A stretch of DNA of 64,000 nt from Branchipolynoe longqiensis (GCA_030323885.1 CM059193.1:79643078-79707077); one strand, 5' to 3'; shown: positions 44,502-56,673, counted from the stretch's first letter. A program made the numbers and translations. The notes: generated from the letters alone by a model not told the origin.

Positions 44502-45257
44502 ATGCCCAATACAATAGGGCTTAGATTAGCCAGAAGTGAGAAGAGGATATGTAAGTTAAAAGCTGTAGAACTGGAAACAACGGATCTTGAAAAGGACCTC
44601 GGTGTATATATCGATCCAGGATTAACCTTCAGTGCTCACTGCGAGCAGAAAGTGAACAAGGCCAATAAACTGCTTGGACTAATCAGACGCTCATATGCTT
44701 ACCTAGATAGTGATACCGTCAAGGCACTCTATACCTCACTTGTCCGGCCACATATTGAGTACGGCAACACCGCATGTACCCCTCGATATAAAAAAGATAT
44801 GGAACTAATTGAAAATGTCCAATGCCATGCGACAAAGCTTGCTCCCACACTGAAAAATCTCTCGTACCATGATCGTCTTCGTGCCTTAGATCTACCTAGT
44901 CTCTACTACCGAAGAGCTCGGGGCGACATGATTGAGACATATAAGCACCTGACAGGCATGTACTCTATTGATGCTGATTACCTAAAAATGGATGACACCA
45001 ACACCAGAGGTCATAGATTCAAATTGAAGAAAGGGAGAATGAACAAGAGTGTCAGACAACAGTTTTACAGTTATCGTATTGTCAATGCCTGGAACGGTGT
45101 GCCTCCAGAGGTTGTGGATGCGCCATCCCTGAATGCATTCAAAGCAAGGCTGGATAAGCATTGGAGGCAGTATAAGTATTGCAAACACCCAGTATTTGAC
45201 GCTTATGACCCCGTTAAGTCACAGTTGGACAGGCCTCGACCTGATACAGGCTTATAG
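44502..45257 (+). pseudogene. CR1/Jockey-type LINE ORF2 C-terminus
   Basis: The open frame of 251 codons matches the region downstream of the RT catalytic core in CR1/L2/Jockey-like LINEs. Recognisable stretches: EKDLGVYIDPGLTFSAH, VNKANKLLGLIRRSYAYLD, ALYTSLVRPHIEYGN, IENVQCHATKLAP, DRLRALDLPSLYYRRARGDM, TRGHRFKLKKGR, YRIVNAWNGVPPEVVDAPSL and FKARLDKHW. The RT catalytic motifs and the endonuclease should lie upstream and are absent, so the copy is 5'-truncated. The Met at 44502 is only the first ATG after the break. No internal stop or frameshift is seen, which points to a fairly young insertion. The 3' end is near 45335, just before repeat C. Family position is known from conserved motifs; the exact clade is inferred. 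Confidence 0.85.
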
Positions 45258-45338
45258 CCTAACCATAATGATAATCAGTAGCGTATGAGTATGAGTAATG
45301 TAAGTTATATTTTATAAGGCAAGCCGTGTGTAGCGATA

Positions 45339-45735
45339 ATTGGGTCGATTAAAAATATCTTAATGCACGATTGAAGAGGAAGATCTGAAGTATTTAATTT
45401 AACCTAAGAGAAATTTTGTCTGAAAATATTAAAAACAGAGATAATAGTGAAATTTGGTACATTAGCCTAACCAAATCATGGCCTCAAATACTATTTTCGC
45501 AAAATAAATTCAAGAACTTTCAATTGGCTGATTAAAAAAAAGCTGAATGTGAAATTGTAGAGAAAGATCTGAACTATTTAATAGAAGCAAGAGAAATTTG
45601 CTTTCAAAGCACCAAAAGGCACAAATTACTGTGATAGTTAGGGTAGTTTTAGTGTTGTATCTATGACAGTGACATTTGTTTTACCCTTCGAGCCTTGTGA
45701 GCGGAAAAAGTACCCGGATGTCCGACATCGAGTAT
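45339..45735. repeat. Dispersed repeat C, copy 2
   Basis: Same order of words as 20086-20495. It directly follows the LINE fragment, so it could be part of that element's 3' end, but copy 1 has no LINE beside it. Confidence 0.8.
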
Positions 45736-46408
45736 ATATATCTACGTTCTTGGTTATATTCTGGTCTCGTGCAGCATGGTCACCATGGTGACGGTCCCAT
45801 TTCAATAACTGCTGCGGAAGTAACTAAATAAGTCCGAGCGCCGGATTATGTAGTGATAAGCATGCATTTTGATTACACAATTATAAGAATTAGATCAGCA
45901 ATGAACTACGTAATAACGTACTGTAAAAACACTGGGCTATAATGTGAAATCATTATAACATACAGAACAGGCAAATGTGTGTGTGGGGGGGGGGGGTGGA
46001 GACGGGAGTCCTCAACCACAATGAGCAGTCTCAGAGTGAGTTTGTTGCTTTGTAACACAATCCGTCACATTCGATATAACAAAATGGAATATGATGTCAG
46101 CGTATGTTTTTTTTACAAACTCCGAAAACGAGGCCAACTAAATCTGAAGTCTCTTTCCACTCTGACATGTGTATACGTGGATTTTATACGCCATCTCCGG
46201 GGAATTGCCATACATTGATACAAACGTCGCCAGCTAGCATGACTTTCCTTGCTTTATAAACTTTTAAGATCGGTTCACTCGATTTTCTTAAAGGTATGTT
46301 TATTCATCTGAACATACATGTTGCCAGCACCAGAGCACTGGTCTTCCAGCCATCAAAACGATCGTATTTTGATTACACATATTGATGAAGGAGTAGCCTG
46401 TACAGCAC
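45736..46408. other. No gene seen
   Basis: Contains a G run at 45984-45996. The open frame at 45979-46218 is not recognised. Confidence 0.45.
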
Positions 46409-46417
46409 ACTCCACTC

Positions 46418-46481
46418 TAGATTAAAGATTCACCCCTGACTCTGTTCAGACTACTGCAGTACGGGGTAAATCTTTGATCTA
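46418..46481. mobile_element. Minimal Mutator-like MITE, 64 bp, 9-bp TSD
   Basis: ACTCCACTC at 46409-46417 and 46482-46490 flanks ends TAGATTAAAGATTCACCCC and GGGGTAAATCTTTGATCTA. The ends match the 17723-18140 family, with almost the whole interior deleted. Confidence 0.8.
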
Positions 46482-46591
46482 ACTCCACTCTAGTGCAATC
46501 GAAGGGGAGCATGTATTTATCATTAGATGAATATTCTATATAACCTAATCACATATTCATATTCTAAAAATAGCAACTGCATTGCACTCAT

Positions 46592-46712
46592 AACTGCGGG
46601 AACAGACCAAACCAGTATCACAGCTGTCCAGCGTTAAGACCAAGCACCCTCACGGGAGCTTATATGTTATGGGCAGAATAAATACTTTGTCATAAAAAAA
46701 AAAATAAAAACA
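46592..46712 (+). repeat. Retroposed 3' end, forward copy
   Basis: accagtatcacagctgtcca, agcaccctcacgggagctta, gggcagaataaatactttgt, then a long A-rich run. Inverted partner of 43907-44002, about 2.6 kb away. Confidence 0.65.
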
Positions 46713-46739
46713 CAAAAAAACTAATAAGAATAACCCTGA

Positions 46740-47040
46740 GATACTTGGTCGAATGGTCCTGGACATATGATCATATTAGTCCCAACATACTGGGTTGGAG
46801 CTTAAATAACTCATGTGATTTAGTGCCTACATACTGGGTTGGAGCGTAAATAATTCGTTATGTTAATTATTCCCTACACTACTTGGTGCTCAAATATTTC
46901 ATTCTGTGATGTCAGGGATAGGTGGAATTACATTATTATGGCATTGCACAAATTACATGTCGACAGGTACTAGACAGAGCATGATCCAGTCCCTACCTAA
47001 TGGGTTGGAGCTCAAATAACTCATTATGTGACGTCATTCT
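46740..47040. repeat. Degenerate repeats (tactgggttggagc)
   Basis: catactgggttggagc(t/g)ta aataa recurs near 46789 and 46838, with diverged relatives near 46878 and 47005 (aatgggttggagctcaaata). Confidence 0.65.
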
Positions 47041-47890
47041 CTGTGCTGATGTCTATTTCTATGTCCAATGCCTTGCTCAGAGTTAGGCTGAAAAACCTGT
47101 ATTGGATTGATCACACCAATATCACCTTTTGACATTATGTCTATTTGCTGAAATTACAATTAAGTTTGAGTTTCCAGTGATTATAATGAATAAATTTGAA
47201 AAGTAAAGTACTTTGTCATATTTGTATCATCATGGTATGACCGTTGGATCTAGAATACACATGGAATACATGTGTATTCAGGAAGGACTGAAGCTTCAAG
47301 CTGAGACCCAGTACGACGCATCGCGACTACGCTTACACACGGGAAGTTGGGGTTGGTGCCCGTCCCACCCCTATCTATCACAATATACCCTATAAATTCA
47401 GTGATGAAAGATTCTCGCCACTACCACCACCACCTTCCCGCCTTAAAGTTGAAGCTGTGACCCGGCATGATGGGTTGGCAGCTTCAATCCTTCCAGATTC
47501 CCGAGGAACCAGCGGAACTCCGAATTATCAGCGAATACCCGTATTATACATCTACTGTGGCTATATCTCGGTCAATACGCACACAAGAACTTCGAAGAAG
47601 CCCTTGCGCCTCAAACGCCGCCCGATGTCGGGCAATAACCGCTTATTCAAATTTGGGTTTCGTCAATGACTTCTATAGATGTCCCAAGAAGCAGCAGACG
47701 CACCGGAAGCAGACGCCGCGTTGCCACATGGTGCAATGTCTTCATCAGACGAGCTGCGGGGGCCTTGGTGGCCTTGGCAACGCGCGCGTTATACTTATAG
47801 CTAGGGAGGCTGGTGAAGTGGGGGTGGGGGGGGGGGTGGAGGCTGTCAGGCAACCGTCAACTACTCCGGACCAATCTGATACATGTCTCT
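47041..47890. other. No confident gene
   Basis: Frames at 47467-48021 forward and 47647-47853 reverse are moderately long, but the forward one runs into the microsatellite. No domain recognised. Confidence 0.4.
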
Positions 47891-47995
47891 ACATACATAC
47901 ATACATACATACATACATACATACATACATACATACATACATACATACATACATACATACATACATACATACATACATACATACATACATACATA
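47891..47995. repeat. (ACAT)n microsatellite, ~26 units
   Basis: An uninterrupted tetranucleotide run; it encodes the artefactual YIHT string in two frames. Confidence 0.95.
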
Positions 47996-48091
47996 AGGGA
48001 CGTGCATATATCCCTTTATAGTTTGAAACTCCTCCCCCTTCTCTCAACCTCCCTCTCCCACCCTACCTACCCCCCGCCCCACCAATATAAT

Positions 48092-48106
48092 TTGTATATG
48101 TATATG

Positions 48107-48156
<50 letters not shown>

Positions 48157-48158
48157 GC
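48092..48158. repeat. (AT)n microsatellite with TG variants
   Basis: gtatatgtatatgtatatat followed by a long AT run. Confidence 0.9.
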
Positions 48159-48299
48159 GAAGCAGCCCAGTCTCAGTTACCATAGAGACCAAGGAGATCA
48201 AGTCAATCTCTAATCTGAATGCAGATGGCCCGGTATCTTCATCTGTCATGTGCGAATGTTACGGACATGTGTTTAGTATTTGCCCAGGTTGTAGCACAG

Positions 48300-50520
48300 T
48301 AAGTAACTAAGCACTCTGAGTGCCCACATTAGTGCCATGATCTCACGTAACTTTACATGTTCTGGAAATTGTTTAGGTTTTGCACTGTAACTAAACAGTC
48401 CAGTAGTAGCTATCTTCATCTCACTACAGTGTCTAATCCCATATGTAAAAATGGCTAAGTTTCATGCTATAACCAAGTAGCTATATTCATACCATTACGG
48501 TATCCTCACAACCATCGTGCTATAACAAATCAGTCTGAGCGACTATATTCATGCCACTACAGTACGTTGTCCCATATATTCTACTATCCTCACAACGTTA
48601 GCGATGTAACCATGCACTCTAACAACTAAATTTACACCATTATCTTGCTGAACCCCAAACATTCGGATATCCTCCTACCGTGCGTTCCGTAACCAAATAT
48701 TCCATTAGCAGCTATCTTCACATCACTCTGATCCATAACATCACACAATCCGTTATCTCGCCAAGTTTCGGCCTGTAAGTGTAACTAAATACCGAGTTTC
48801 AGTATGTAACCAAAGACCACATGAGCAGTTATATTCACGCTACTATCAGTACCATCCTTAATTTTACATATACACACCAGAGTTTCGTCACCAATCACCC
48901 TAGTATTAGTAGTGACATCTATATTCATCCCACTACAGTGCCTAACCACATTGACGGCTATATCTATGCTACTACCATTCCTAATCCCACACATACATAA
49001 CAGAGTTTTGCACTGTCACCAATCACTCCAGTGACAGCTAGATTCATGCCACTATATCGTCCCTGATCCAACACGTACATGTATACTAGAGTTTTGCATT
49101 ATCACCAATCACCCCAGTAACAGCTAGATTAATGCCACTACCATCTCTAGTCCCACACATACTCACCGGAGTTTTGCACTGTCCACCAATCACCCTAGTA
49201 ATAGCTATAATCACGCCACTACCATCCCTGATTCTACATATACATACCCGAGTTTCACCCTGTAACCATACACTCGATGAGCATCTATAATAACGCCACT
49301 ACTATCCCTGATTCTATACATACATACCCGAGTTTCACCCTGTAACCATACACCCCGTGAGTGGCTATAATCACACCACTACCATCCCTGATTCTATACA
49401 TACATACGCGAGTTTCACCCAGTAATGATACACTCTGTGAACATCTATAAACATGCCACTACTATCCCTGATTCTATACATACATACCCAAGTTTCACCC
49501 TGTAACCATACACTCCATGAGCATCTATAATAACGCCACTACTATCCCTGATTCTATACATACATACCTGAGTTTCACCCTGTAACCATACACTCGATGA
49601 GCATCTATAATAACGCCACTACCATCCCTGATTCTATACATACATACCCGAGTTTTACCCTGTAACCATACACTCCGTGAGCGGCTATAATCACGCCACT
49701 ACCATCCCTGATTCTATACATACATACCCGAGTTTCACCCTGTAACCATACACCCCGTGAGTGGCTATAATCACACCGCTACCATCCCTGATTCTACACT
49801 CCATGAGCGGCTATAATCATGCCACTACCATCCCTGATTCTATACATACATACCCGAGTTTCACCCTGTAACCATACACCCCGTGAGTGGCTATAATCAC
49901 ACCGCTACCATCCCTGATTCTACACTCCATGAGCGGCTATAATCACGCCACTACCATCCCTGATTCTATACATACATACCCGAGTTTCACCCTGTAGCCA
50001 TACACTCGATGAGCATCTATAATAATGCCACTACCATTCCTGATTCTATACACACATACCCGAGTTTCACCCTGTAACCATACACTCCGTGAGCTTCTAT
50101 CATCCTGCCACTACCATTCCTGATTCTATAGATACATACCTGAGTTTTACCCTGTAACCATACACTCCGTGAGCTTCTATAATCCTGCCACTACCATTCC
50201 TGATTCTATAGATACATACCTGAGTTTTACCCTGTAACCATACACTCGATGAGCATCTATAATAACGCCACTACCATTCCTGATTCTATAGATACATACC
50301 TGAGTTTTACCCTGTAACCATACACTCCGTGAGCTTCTATAATCCTGCCACTACCATTCCTGATTCTATAGATACATACCTGAGTTTTACCCTGTAACCA
50401 TACACTCGATGAGCATCTATAATAACGCCACTACTATCCCTGATTCTATACATACATACCCGAGTTTTACCCTGTAACCATACACTCCATGAGCGGCTAT
50501 AATCACGCCACTACGGTGCC
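48300..50520. repeat. 80-bp satellite with homogeneity gradient
   Basis: The unit contains cgagtttcaccctgtaacca, tacactccgtgagcggctat, aatcacgccactaccatccc and tgattctatacatacatacc. From about 49240 to 50510 the units are nearly alike; from 48300 to 49200 they are strongly diverged. Two units at about 49750-49930 have an internal deletion. About 27 units in all. Confidence 0.9.
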
Positions 50521-51138
50521 TCACGCCACCTAGAATAGATGCTAGATGCTCCCTGAGCTGCTCGCTGGTGCACTTAATGCTGTCAGACCAGAGGTGTGCA
50601 TTGTAGTACACAGGCCGTAAACATTTCACATCGTTTTGCTAGCACTTGCTGGCTTGGTGCAGCTCACACAGATTGTACATACGGGAATTATTTACGGGCC
50701 GGGCATTGTGGGTTACGGTGTTCTCACCAGGGGGCGTGGGGGTCGGAGTCTCTCTACTGAGGGTCTGAAAGTCTAACCACCGACTGCAGAACCAAGGGGT
50801 ACATTATGGCTGTTTTACACAACTCTCTTTTCTTCTTCTTCCTCCTCCTCCCCCTCGTCCTCCTCTCCCCGTCCCCCCCCCCCCCCTTCTCCTTCTCCTC
50901 CCCTCTCCCCATAAAGAACACGCCATCACTATCTGCCATATCTGAAAAGTAGCGAACACCTAGCCCTGTGTGTGTGTAGCTATCTACCTATTCGCGCCTC
51001 GCAGTTTGGGGGCATTGGTTATCGAGTAATATAGCCAGAAGCCAACATGATATTTTGTTTAAAAGAAGACAAAATCAGAACATACTCCGACCATTACCAT
51101 CACTAGTACCAGTTGTCTTCACTGGTTTGTAAGGCGCA

Positions 51139-51141
<3 letters not shown>
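50521..51141. other. No gene; pyrimidine run
   Basis: ttcttcttcctcctcctccc and a C run at 50872-50886. No domain recognised. Confidence 0.5.
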
Positions 51142-51196
<55 letters not shown>

Positions 51197-51200
51197 TATT

Positions 51201-51252
<52 letters not shown>
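51142..51252. repeat. (AT)n then (CA)n compound microsatellite
   Basis: AT run to about 51200, then CA run to 51252. Confidence 0.95.
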
Positions 51253-51384
51253 AACCGTAGTAGGGGAATATGGCTTGCACCACATTGCTTTATATTAATA
51301 CAATAATACAAACAGTTACACTATCTTCCTCAGCTACCAGACTCAATTGGTTTTATTAGTGTGTAGCAATAAATAGGATAATAA

Positions 51385-51535
51385 AGTAATAGTGGAGTAG
51401 TCTGCACTGACCTCCCTGACAATGAGCCACATTGATTGCACGAAGGAGCCTATGTAGTCTAACGGTTAGGGCGCTCACCTCGGAATACTCGGATTTCGGT
51501 CTCGGGTCCGGCTCGACGCACGATGTTTTCCGTCG
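51385..51535 (+). mobile_element. SINE-B, diverged copy
   Basis: gtagtctgcactgacctccc, gagcctatgtagtctaacgg, ttagggcgctcacctcgga and gggtccggctcgac: the same tail-to-tRNA-like order as at 23925 and 27829. Confidence 0.6.
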
Positions 51536-51551
51536 TTTGCAACACTGTGTA

Positions 51552-51938
51552 TCGTTTGTTTGTTGGGGTCTTTCGTCCTAACAACTTCTAAGGTAATATT
51601 AAAGATTGTTTGTTTATTGGGATTTTACATCCTAACTACATGTAATGTCATATCAGGAAAGGTACCAACTTGAACTTGTGACACTGTGTGCGAATGACGA
51701 TTTTATAGTGCTGCCCCAGAGGAAGATTTGGCCACTGGCATAATGATCCGATATCCCACTCAGGTCACATTATCCTGACACTAAGCTAACTAGTCATTGC
51801 CAGATCATAGGAATGCTGAGCACCAGGCGATGTTGCGACGAGTATCAAATTATCACTGGTTTGACTCGGCTGTGATTCGAACCCACGACCTTCCACACTG
51901 AAAGCCGATGCCCTTATCAATTCGCCACCATGTGTGTC
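51552..51938 (-). mobile_element. SINE-A, reverse, with duplicated tail end
   Basis: Two tail starts in a row (cgtttgtttgttggggtctt at 51552; attgtttgtttattgggatt at 51604), then the full body and a head complement ending caattcgccaccatgtgtgt. Confidence 0.75.
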
Positions 51939-52786
51939 TGTATGATATGTATTATATATAATTGACATATTACATATCGTATATTATATGTAGTATATAT
52001 ATTATATACATTACATATATTATATATAAGAGAGTGAGTGAGAGTCAGTTGGTGGGGCTCTACTGGGTTGGGTTGGGGGGTGGGGTTAACCCCGTTCCCA
52101 GTAGTCCCCAACCCCATAACCTGCACTCACTAAAAGTGACACTAGATCAGATTCTATCCAGGAATGTCATATCATTATTACTCCCCGTAGTATGCCGATG
52201 TAATCTAAACATTTTGAATTATGTACAGAATGAGTGCAGCTATAGCGAGAAAAACACAGTGATCCCACACATGCACACACACACATACACACACACAGGT
52301 ACACACACACAGTAGTTTGAGGTGGTTTTCTCAGGGCCTCCAAAACAACACACGCGTTGTTTCCTCATGTGTTGCTCCGCCTGCCTCCTTGCTGCCTCCA
52401 CTTTCTTTCAGCACCCTTCAATGCTTCACACCTCACCTGTACTCATGGCACTGCACCAGGCATACCTACACACACATTACCCTCCCATCCACCCTCACCC
52501 TCTGCTAGTCCCTCTAACATCCACTGACTCACCGCAATGGCCTGATGGCAGACTCCCACTTTCATCTGCGCGCACACACACACGCACAAACACACACACA
52601 CACATCTCACCTCCACTTCCGGTGCGCATGCGTCCCTAGAAGTAGAAGCCAGCTTCCCCGCCCCTTCCCTCAACTCGGTCTTTGCTTCCGACAGCTCGTG
52701 CCCACCTGTTTTCCACCGCGTGTATTTTAGTTCACATGCCTCCCAACATGTTTTTCTTTTAGCCGACCCTCAGATGGGGATGGTTT
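51939..52786. other. No gene; CA-rich and TA-rich runs
   Basis: TA-rich 51940-52030 and cacacac runs at 52265-52315 and 52570-52605. Frames of 60-117 codons are not recognised. Confidence 0.5.
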
Positions 52787-52797
52787 ACTAAACCACC

Positions 52798-53115
52798 GAC
52801 CGGACGCGGTGGCCAAATCGGTAGAGTGGAGGCTTCCCATGCGGGAGATCCGGGTTCGATCCCCGGTCGAGTTAAACCAATGACTTATAAAGTTGATACT
52901 TGTCGCTTCATAGCCTGGCACTCAGCATTAATAGGATAGGACAAGCACAATATCAGGATAATGTGACCATGTGGGATATCGGGTCATGGTGCTGGCAGCC
53001 AGGCCTCCCAGTGGGGCTGCACTATAAAAGTCGCTGAGTGTGCACTGTGTCACAAGGCGGTGCCCATCATGATATGACCTTAGATGTTGCCAGGACGTAA
53101 AACTCCTACAAACAA
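52798..53115 (+). mobile_element. SINE-A, full length with perfect TSD
   Basis: ACTAAACCACC at 52787-52797 and 53116-53126 is an exact 11-bp direct repeat around a 318 bp copy. Head gacgcggtggccaaatcggt, box B ggttcgatccccggtcgag, complete tail aactcctacaaacaa. Confidence 0.9.
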
Positions 53116-53126
53116 ACTAAACCACC

Positions 53127-53359
53127 CGTTTCCTCGTTCTTTAGTTTCTCTCCCCCCCCCTCCGCCCCCTTAAAAAAGACCTTTCCCCATCGCAAAGGAA
53201 ACCAGCGAACACAACAGAGCCACCTAGCGGCGTGTCCACCTTGATTCCAAGCAAGCCGTGCCCTGTGTGACAATCCGAGTGTAACATTCACTTATTGGTG
53301 AATGTTGGAATGTTGGTGAAAGCTCCTCGGTTCACAACAAGCAGGGTTGAGGTGTGCCG
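53127..53359. other. No gene seen
   Basis: Short linker with C runs. Confidence 0.5.
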
Positions 53360-54230
53360 TGCCGATGTGGGGGCCATTCTTATCTCCCCGCTCCTCCTAC
53401 TCCTTCTTTATCAGCCATCAGCTCTCACTCAACTCGTGTTCTGCCTCCTGCTCTTCCTCCTCTTCCCCGCCTCTCCCTCCCCACCGCAGCCTCCTTCCCC
53501 ACCTACTCGTCGTGTTCCCGTTCCACCTCTTCCTCCTCTTCCTCCTCTTCCTCCACTCCCTTCACTTCCCCCACTCCTTTTCTTGACCAGTTCTCAACTC
53601 GTCGTGTTCCCTTTCCCCCCTCTTCCTTCTCTTCCTCAGATCTCCCCCCCCCCCCTCTTCCTCCTTCCATACCAGTTCTCAACTTGCCGTGTTCCCATCC
53701 CTCCTCTTCCTCCCTTTCCTCCACTTCCTCCACTCCTTTTCTTGGCCAGTTCTCAACTCGTCGTGTTCCCGTTCCTCTCCCTTCTCTTCCTCCGATTCCC
53801 CCACTCTTCATCCCTCCATACCAGTTCTCAACTCGTCCTTTTCCCTTCCCTCTTCATCCTCCGTCTTTACCCGCTCTCAACATACAGTTTCCCTCATATT
53901 CTTCCACCCTCCTTTATCTGTGCTCAACTCACCGTTTTCTTCTTTTTCCTCCTCCCCTCCTCTACTCTCTACTTCCTTCCTTCATTCCTTCCTTCCTTCC
54001 TTCCTCCCTTCCTTCCTTCCCCCTTGTCTTGACACGATCTCAACTTACCGTGTCCCTCTACCTCCTACCTCCTCTCCCCTACACCCCTCCTCTTTCTTTA
54101 CCCCTCTAAACTCACCGTGTTCCTCCTCATTCTCCTCCGCCCTTTGCTCCTCTTCCTCTTTTTCCTCCTCTTTTTCCTCTTCCTCCTCTTCCTCCTCCAA
54201 CTTCACCAGCTCTCAACTACCCGTGTTTGC
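53360..54230. repeat. Polypyrimidine minisatellite tract
   Basis: Almost all C and T on this strand. An anchor word (ccagttctcaactcgtcgtg and variants) recurs about every 70-90 bp near 53589, 53670, 53746, 53821, 53875, 53925, 54040, 54110 and 54205. Overlapping frames of about 250 codons (Ser/Pro/Phe/Leu) follow from composition. Confidence 0.85.
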
Positions 54231-54464
54231 GAAAGCCACAACAGGACCAAACATGGTAAGTAGTGTGTGTTCATGGGGGAGGGGGGGAGGGGGGGGGAGG
54301 GGTTGTCTGCCATCATGGTATGGAGCAAATGGCGAGCTACACACAAGGGGGGGGGGGGGGGGGGCAGATCAGGATGTGGAGCAAGTGGCGATGCGCAAAC
54401 CAGGGGTGGGGAGGGAGAGGGGTTGTTGATACTCCAGGTGTGGAAACCAGGGAAAGGGTGGAGA

Positions 54465-54495
<31 letters not shown>

Positions 54496-54689
54496 TAATG
54501 CTCAGGAGGTGGCAGACTGGTACGCAGGATTCGATATAAAAAGGAAACAAATAATGTTCAACACCCTACAAAAAAACACCCCACCCACTTCAACATTCCC
54601 GAGCAGCTTCAGTGATAAACCAGGAGTCCCCCTCCCTAGCCACACTCCAGGTGTACATTGTATCCTAAGCCAAAGGGCTCACTACTGCT
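54231..54689. other. No gene; G runs and (TG)n
   Basis: G runs at 54276-54302 and 54346-54364 and a TG run at 54472-54494. Confidence 0.6.
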
Positions 54690-55222
54690 TTCTCTATCGA
54701 CTGGTTGGCTCAGTGTGAGGATAATGTGACCAAGTGGGATATATGGTCGTGGTTCTGACTGCAGGCTGTCTCAACAGGGAAGCACTATAAGTATAACATC
54801 GATGTAAATGTGCATTGTCACAGCTGGTTACTTACTCCATAGATAGTTACATAAATAGTTAGTTACTCCATAGATAGCTACATAGATAGATACTTACTCC
54901 ATGATACTTACTCCATGGATAGTTACACAGAGTTACTTACTCCATAGATAGTTACTTACTCCATAGATAGCTACATAGCTAAGATAGATACTTACCCCAT
55001 AATCTATAGATACTTACTATAGATAGTTTACTTACTCCGTAGATAGTTACTTACTCCATAGATAGTTACACATATAGATACTTACTCAATAGATAGCTTA
55101 CTTACTCCGTAGATAGTTACACAGAGAGTTACTTATTCCACAGATAGTTCCATAAATAGCTACCGGTTAAATTTGTTAGATTGTCTTAGGTGTTGCTGTG
55201 ACGTAAAACTCCAATAAAACAA
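54690..55222 (+). mobile_element. SINE-A with a minisatellite grown inside its tail
   Basis: tcgactggttggctcagtgt..ggataatgtgacc..gcactataa..cattgtcacagctgg is family body; attgtcttaggtgttgctgt and gacgtaaaactccaataaaa are family tail. Between them, 54824-55165 is a tandem array of ttactccatagatagttaca units (~25-30 bp). Confidence 0.8.
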
Positions 55223-55744
55223 TGAAAGCTATCTTCGTCCAATTTGACTGACGTTGAAGTTTACACATTGAATAATTCAGTATCTGTATTAAATCTAGTT
55301 GCTGTCATACATGCAGAGAAGTGCTATCTAAAATATTTTTGTAGCACAATTTAACAGATACCCAATTTGGAAACCAATATACGGCAGAAGCAAATATAGG
55401 CCAAGAACTTTGTCCATTTTGGTCTTCAGTTACTAAAGGAACCATGTGGTAATAGGCTCATAGTGAGCTTAGAAGTATAGTGCACTTAGTGAAGGATAAT
55501 GGCCACTACACCAGTCTCCTTGAAAGAAGATAGCTGGAAGAAATCCGTATGTGATCACTGCACCACTGAAAACTACCCCCACAAGTCAAAGGTCAGCCAG
55601 CAAGGTTGAAATGTATAGGTAGTTAGTGTAGTTCTACATATGTACCTTCTAAATTACAACAACAAAAATGTGCTTAACAATGACAAAAAAATGTCAATGT
55701 AATTCTTACCCTCTCCCTGCCCAATTGCCTTTTTAAAAATCTCT
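55223..55744. other. No gene seen
   Basis: AT-rich; nothing recognised. Confidence 0.5.
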
Positions 55745-56225
55745 CTGCAACAACACAGTGCACCACCATATCCCAAATAAAGCAGATGTACATATAGCGA
55801 CATTTCAACACTGTCTGCACTAAAACAGTGTATCACCATATCCCAAATAAAACAGACATACTTATAAGAACTTTTCAACACTCTCTGCACTAAAAGGTGT
55901 ATCGCCATATCCCAAATAAAACTGACATACCTATAAGAACATTTCAACACTATCTGCACTAAAGGGTGTACCACCATATCCCAAATAAAACAGACATACC
56001 TATAACATAAGAACATTTCAACACTCTCTGCACTAAAAGCTGTACTGCCATATCCCAAATAAAACTGACATACCTATAAGAACATTTCAACACTATCTGC
56101 ACTAAAAGGTGTACCGCCATATCCCAAATAAAACAGACATACATATAACAACATTTCAACACTCTCTGCCCTAAAACGTGTACCGCCATATCCCAAATAA
56201 AACAGATGTACACATAGCGACACAT
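55745..56225. repeat. 69-bp minisatellite, ~7 units
   Basis: ccatatcccaaataaa recurs about every 69-70 bp from 55766. 69 bp is 23 codons, so reverse-strand frames (134 and 91 codons, CFIWDMAVHLLVQ-like repeats) remain open. Treated as non-coding. Confidence 0.9.
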
Positions 56226-56673
56226 CAACATCAATCCACCTCGTGAATAATACTAGATAAATACTCCTATAGTTTTTCATACTGTTAAGTAGAAATCATT
56301 GCTCCAGTTTTGATACATGAATTTGTTATAAATTCAAAGATGCCACCGAAAAGAATAGGAGCCATTGTTTGCAGCGTGAAACGCGACACTCACATGTGTG
56401 GGTCTCAGTCTCTGCAACACAATGGTGGTTTTATTTTTGTTGCTTCTGATTTCTTCCACTGCATTTCTTTTCGGTCCACACTTTCGGCCTGCCCATTGTA
56501 TAGAGTTCTGCTCAATTAGAGTGGAGAGAGGTGGAGAAAAAAATACAACTGGTGTCATTTTCTTTTGGTTTGTGTTCACCATTCAAAGGTGACAGCTCGC
56601 CGTGGTCAAACAAATCCCAGCCAGACTTGAAAGCTACCCCCCTTCACCACGTGACTCTCTATCTCCATGGTAA
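56226..56673. other. No confident gene
   Basis: Frames at 56310-56592 on both strands are not recognised. Confidence 0.4.

Noticed and set aside
47467..48021. 184-codon forward frame
   Set aside because: The C-terminal third is the (ACAT)n microsatellite, and the rest has no recognised domain.
48300..50520. CRISPR-like array of regular repeats
   Set aside because: Units are contiguous with no unique spacers, and the context is eukaryotic.
53295..54429. Frames of 245-251 codons rich in Ser, Pro, Phe and Leu
   Set aside because: Polypyrimidine composition leaves all three forward frames open.
55654..56280. Reverse frames with FIWDMAVHLLVQ-like repeats
   Set aside because: A 69-bp (23-codon) minisatellite; no homology.
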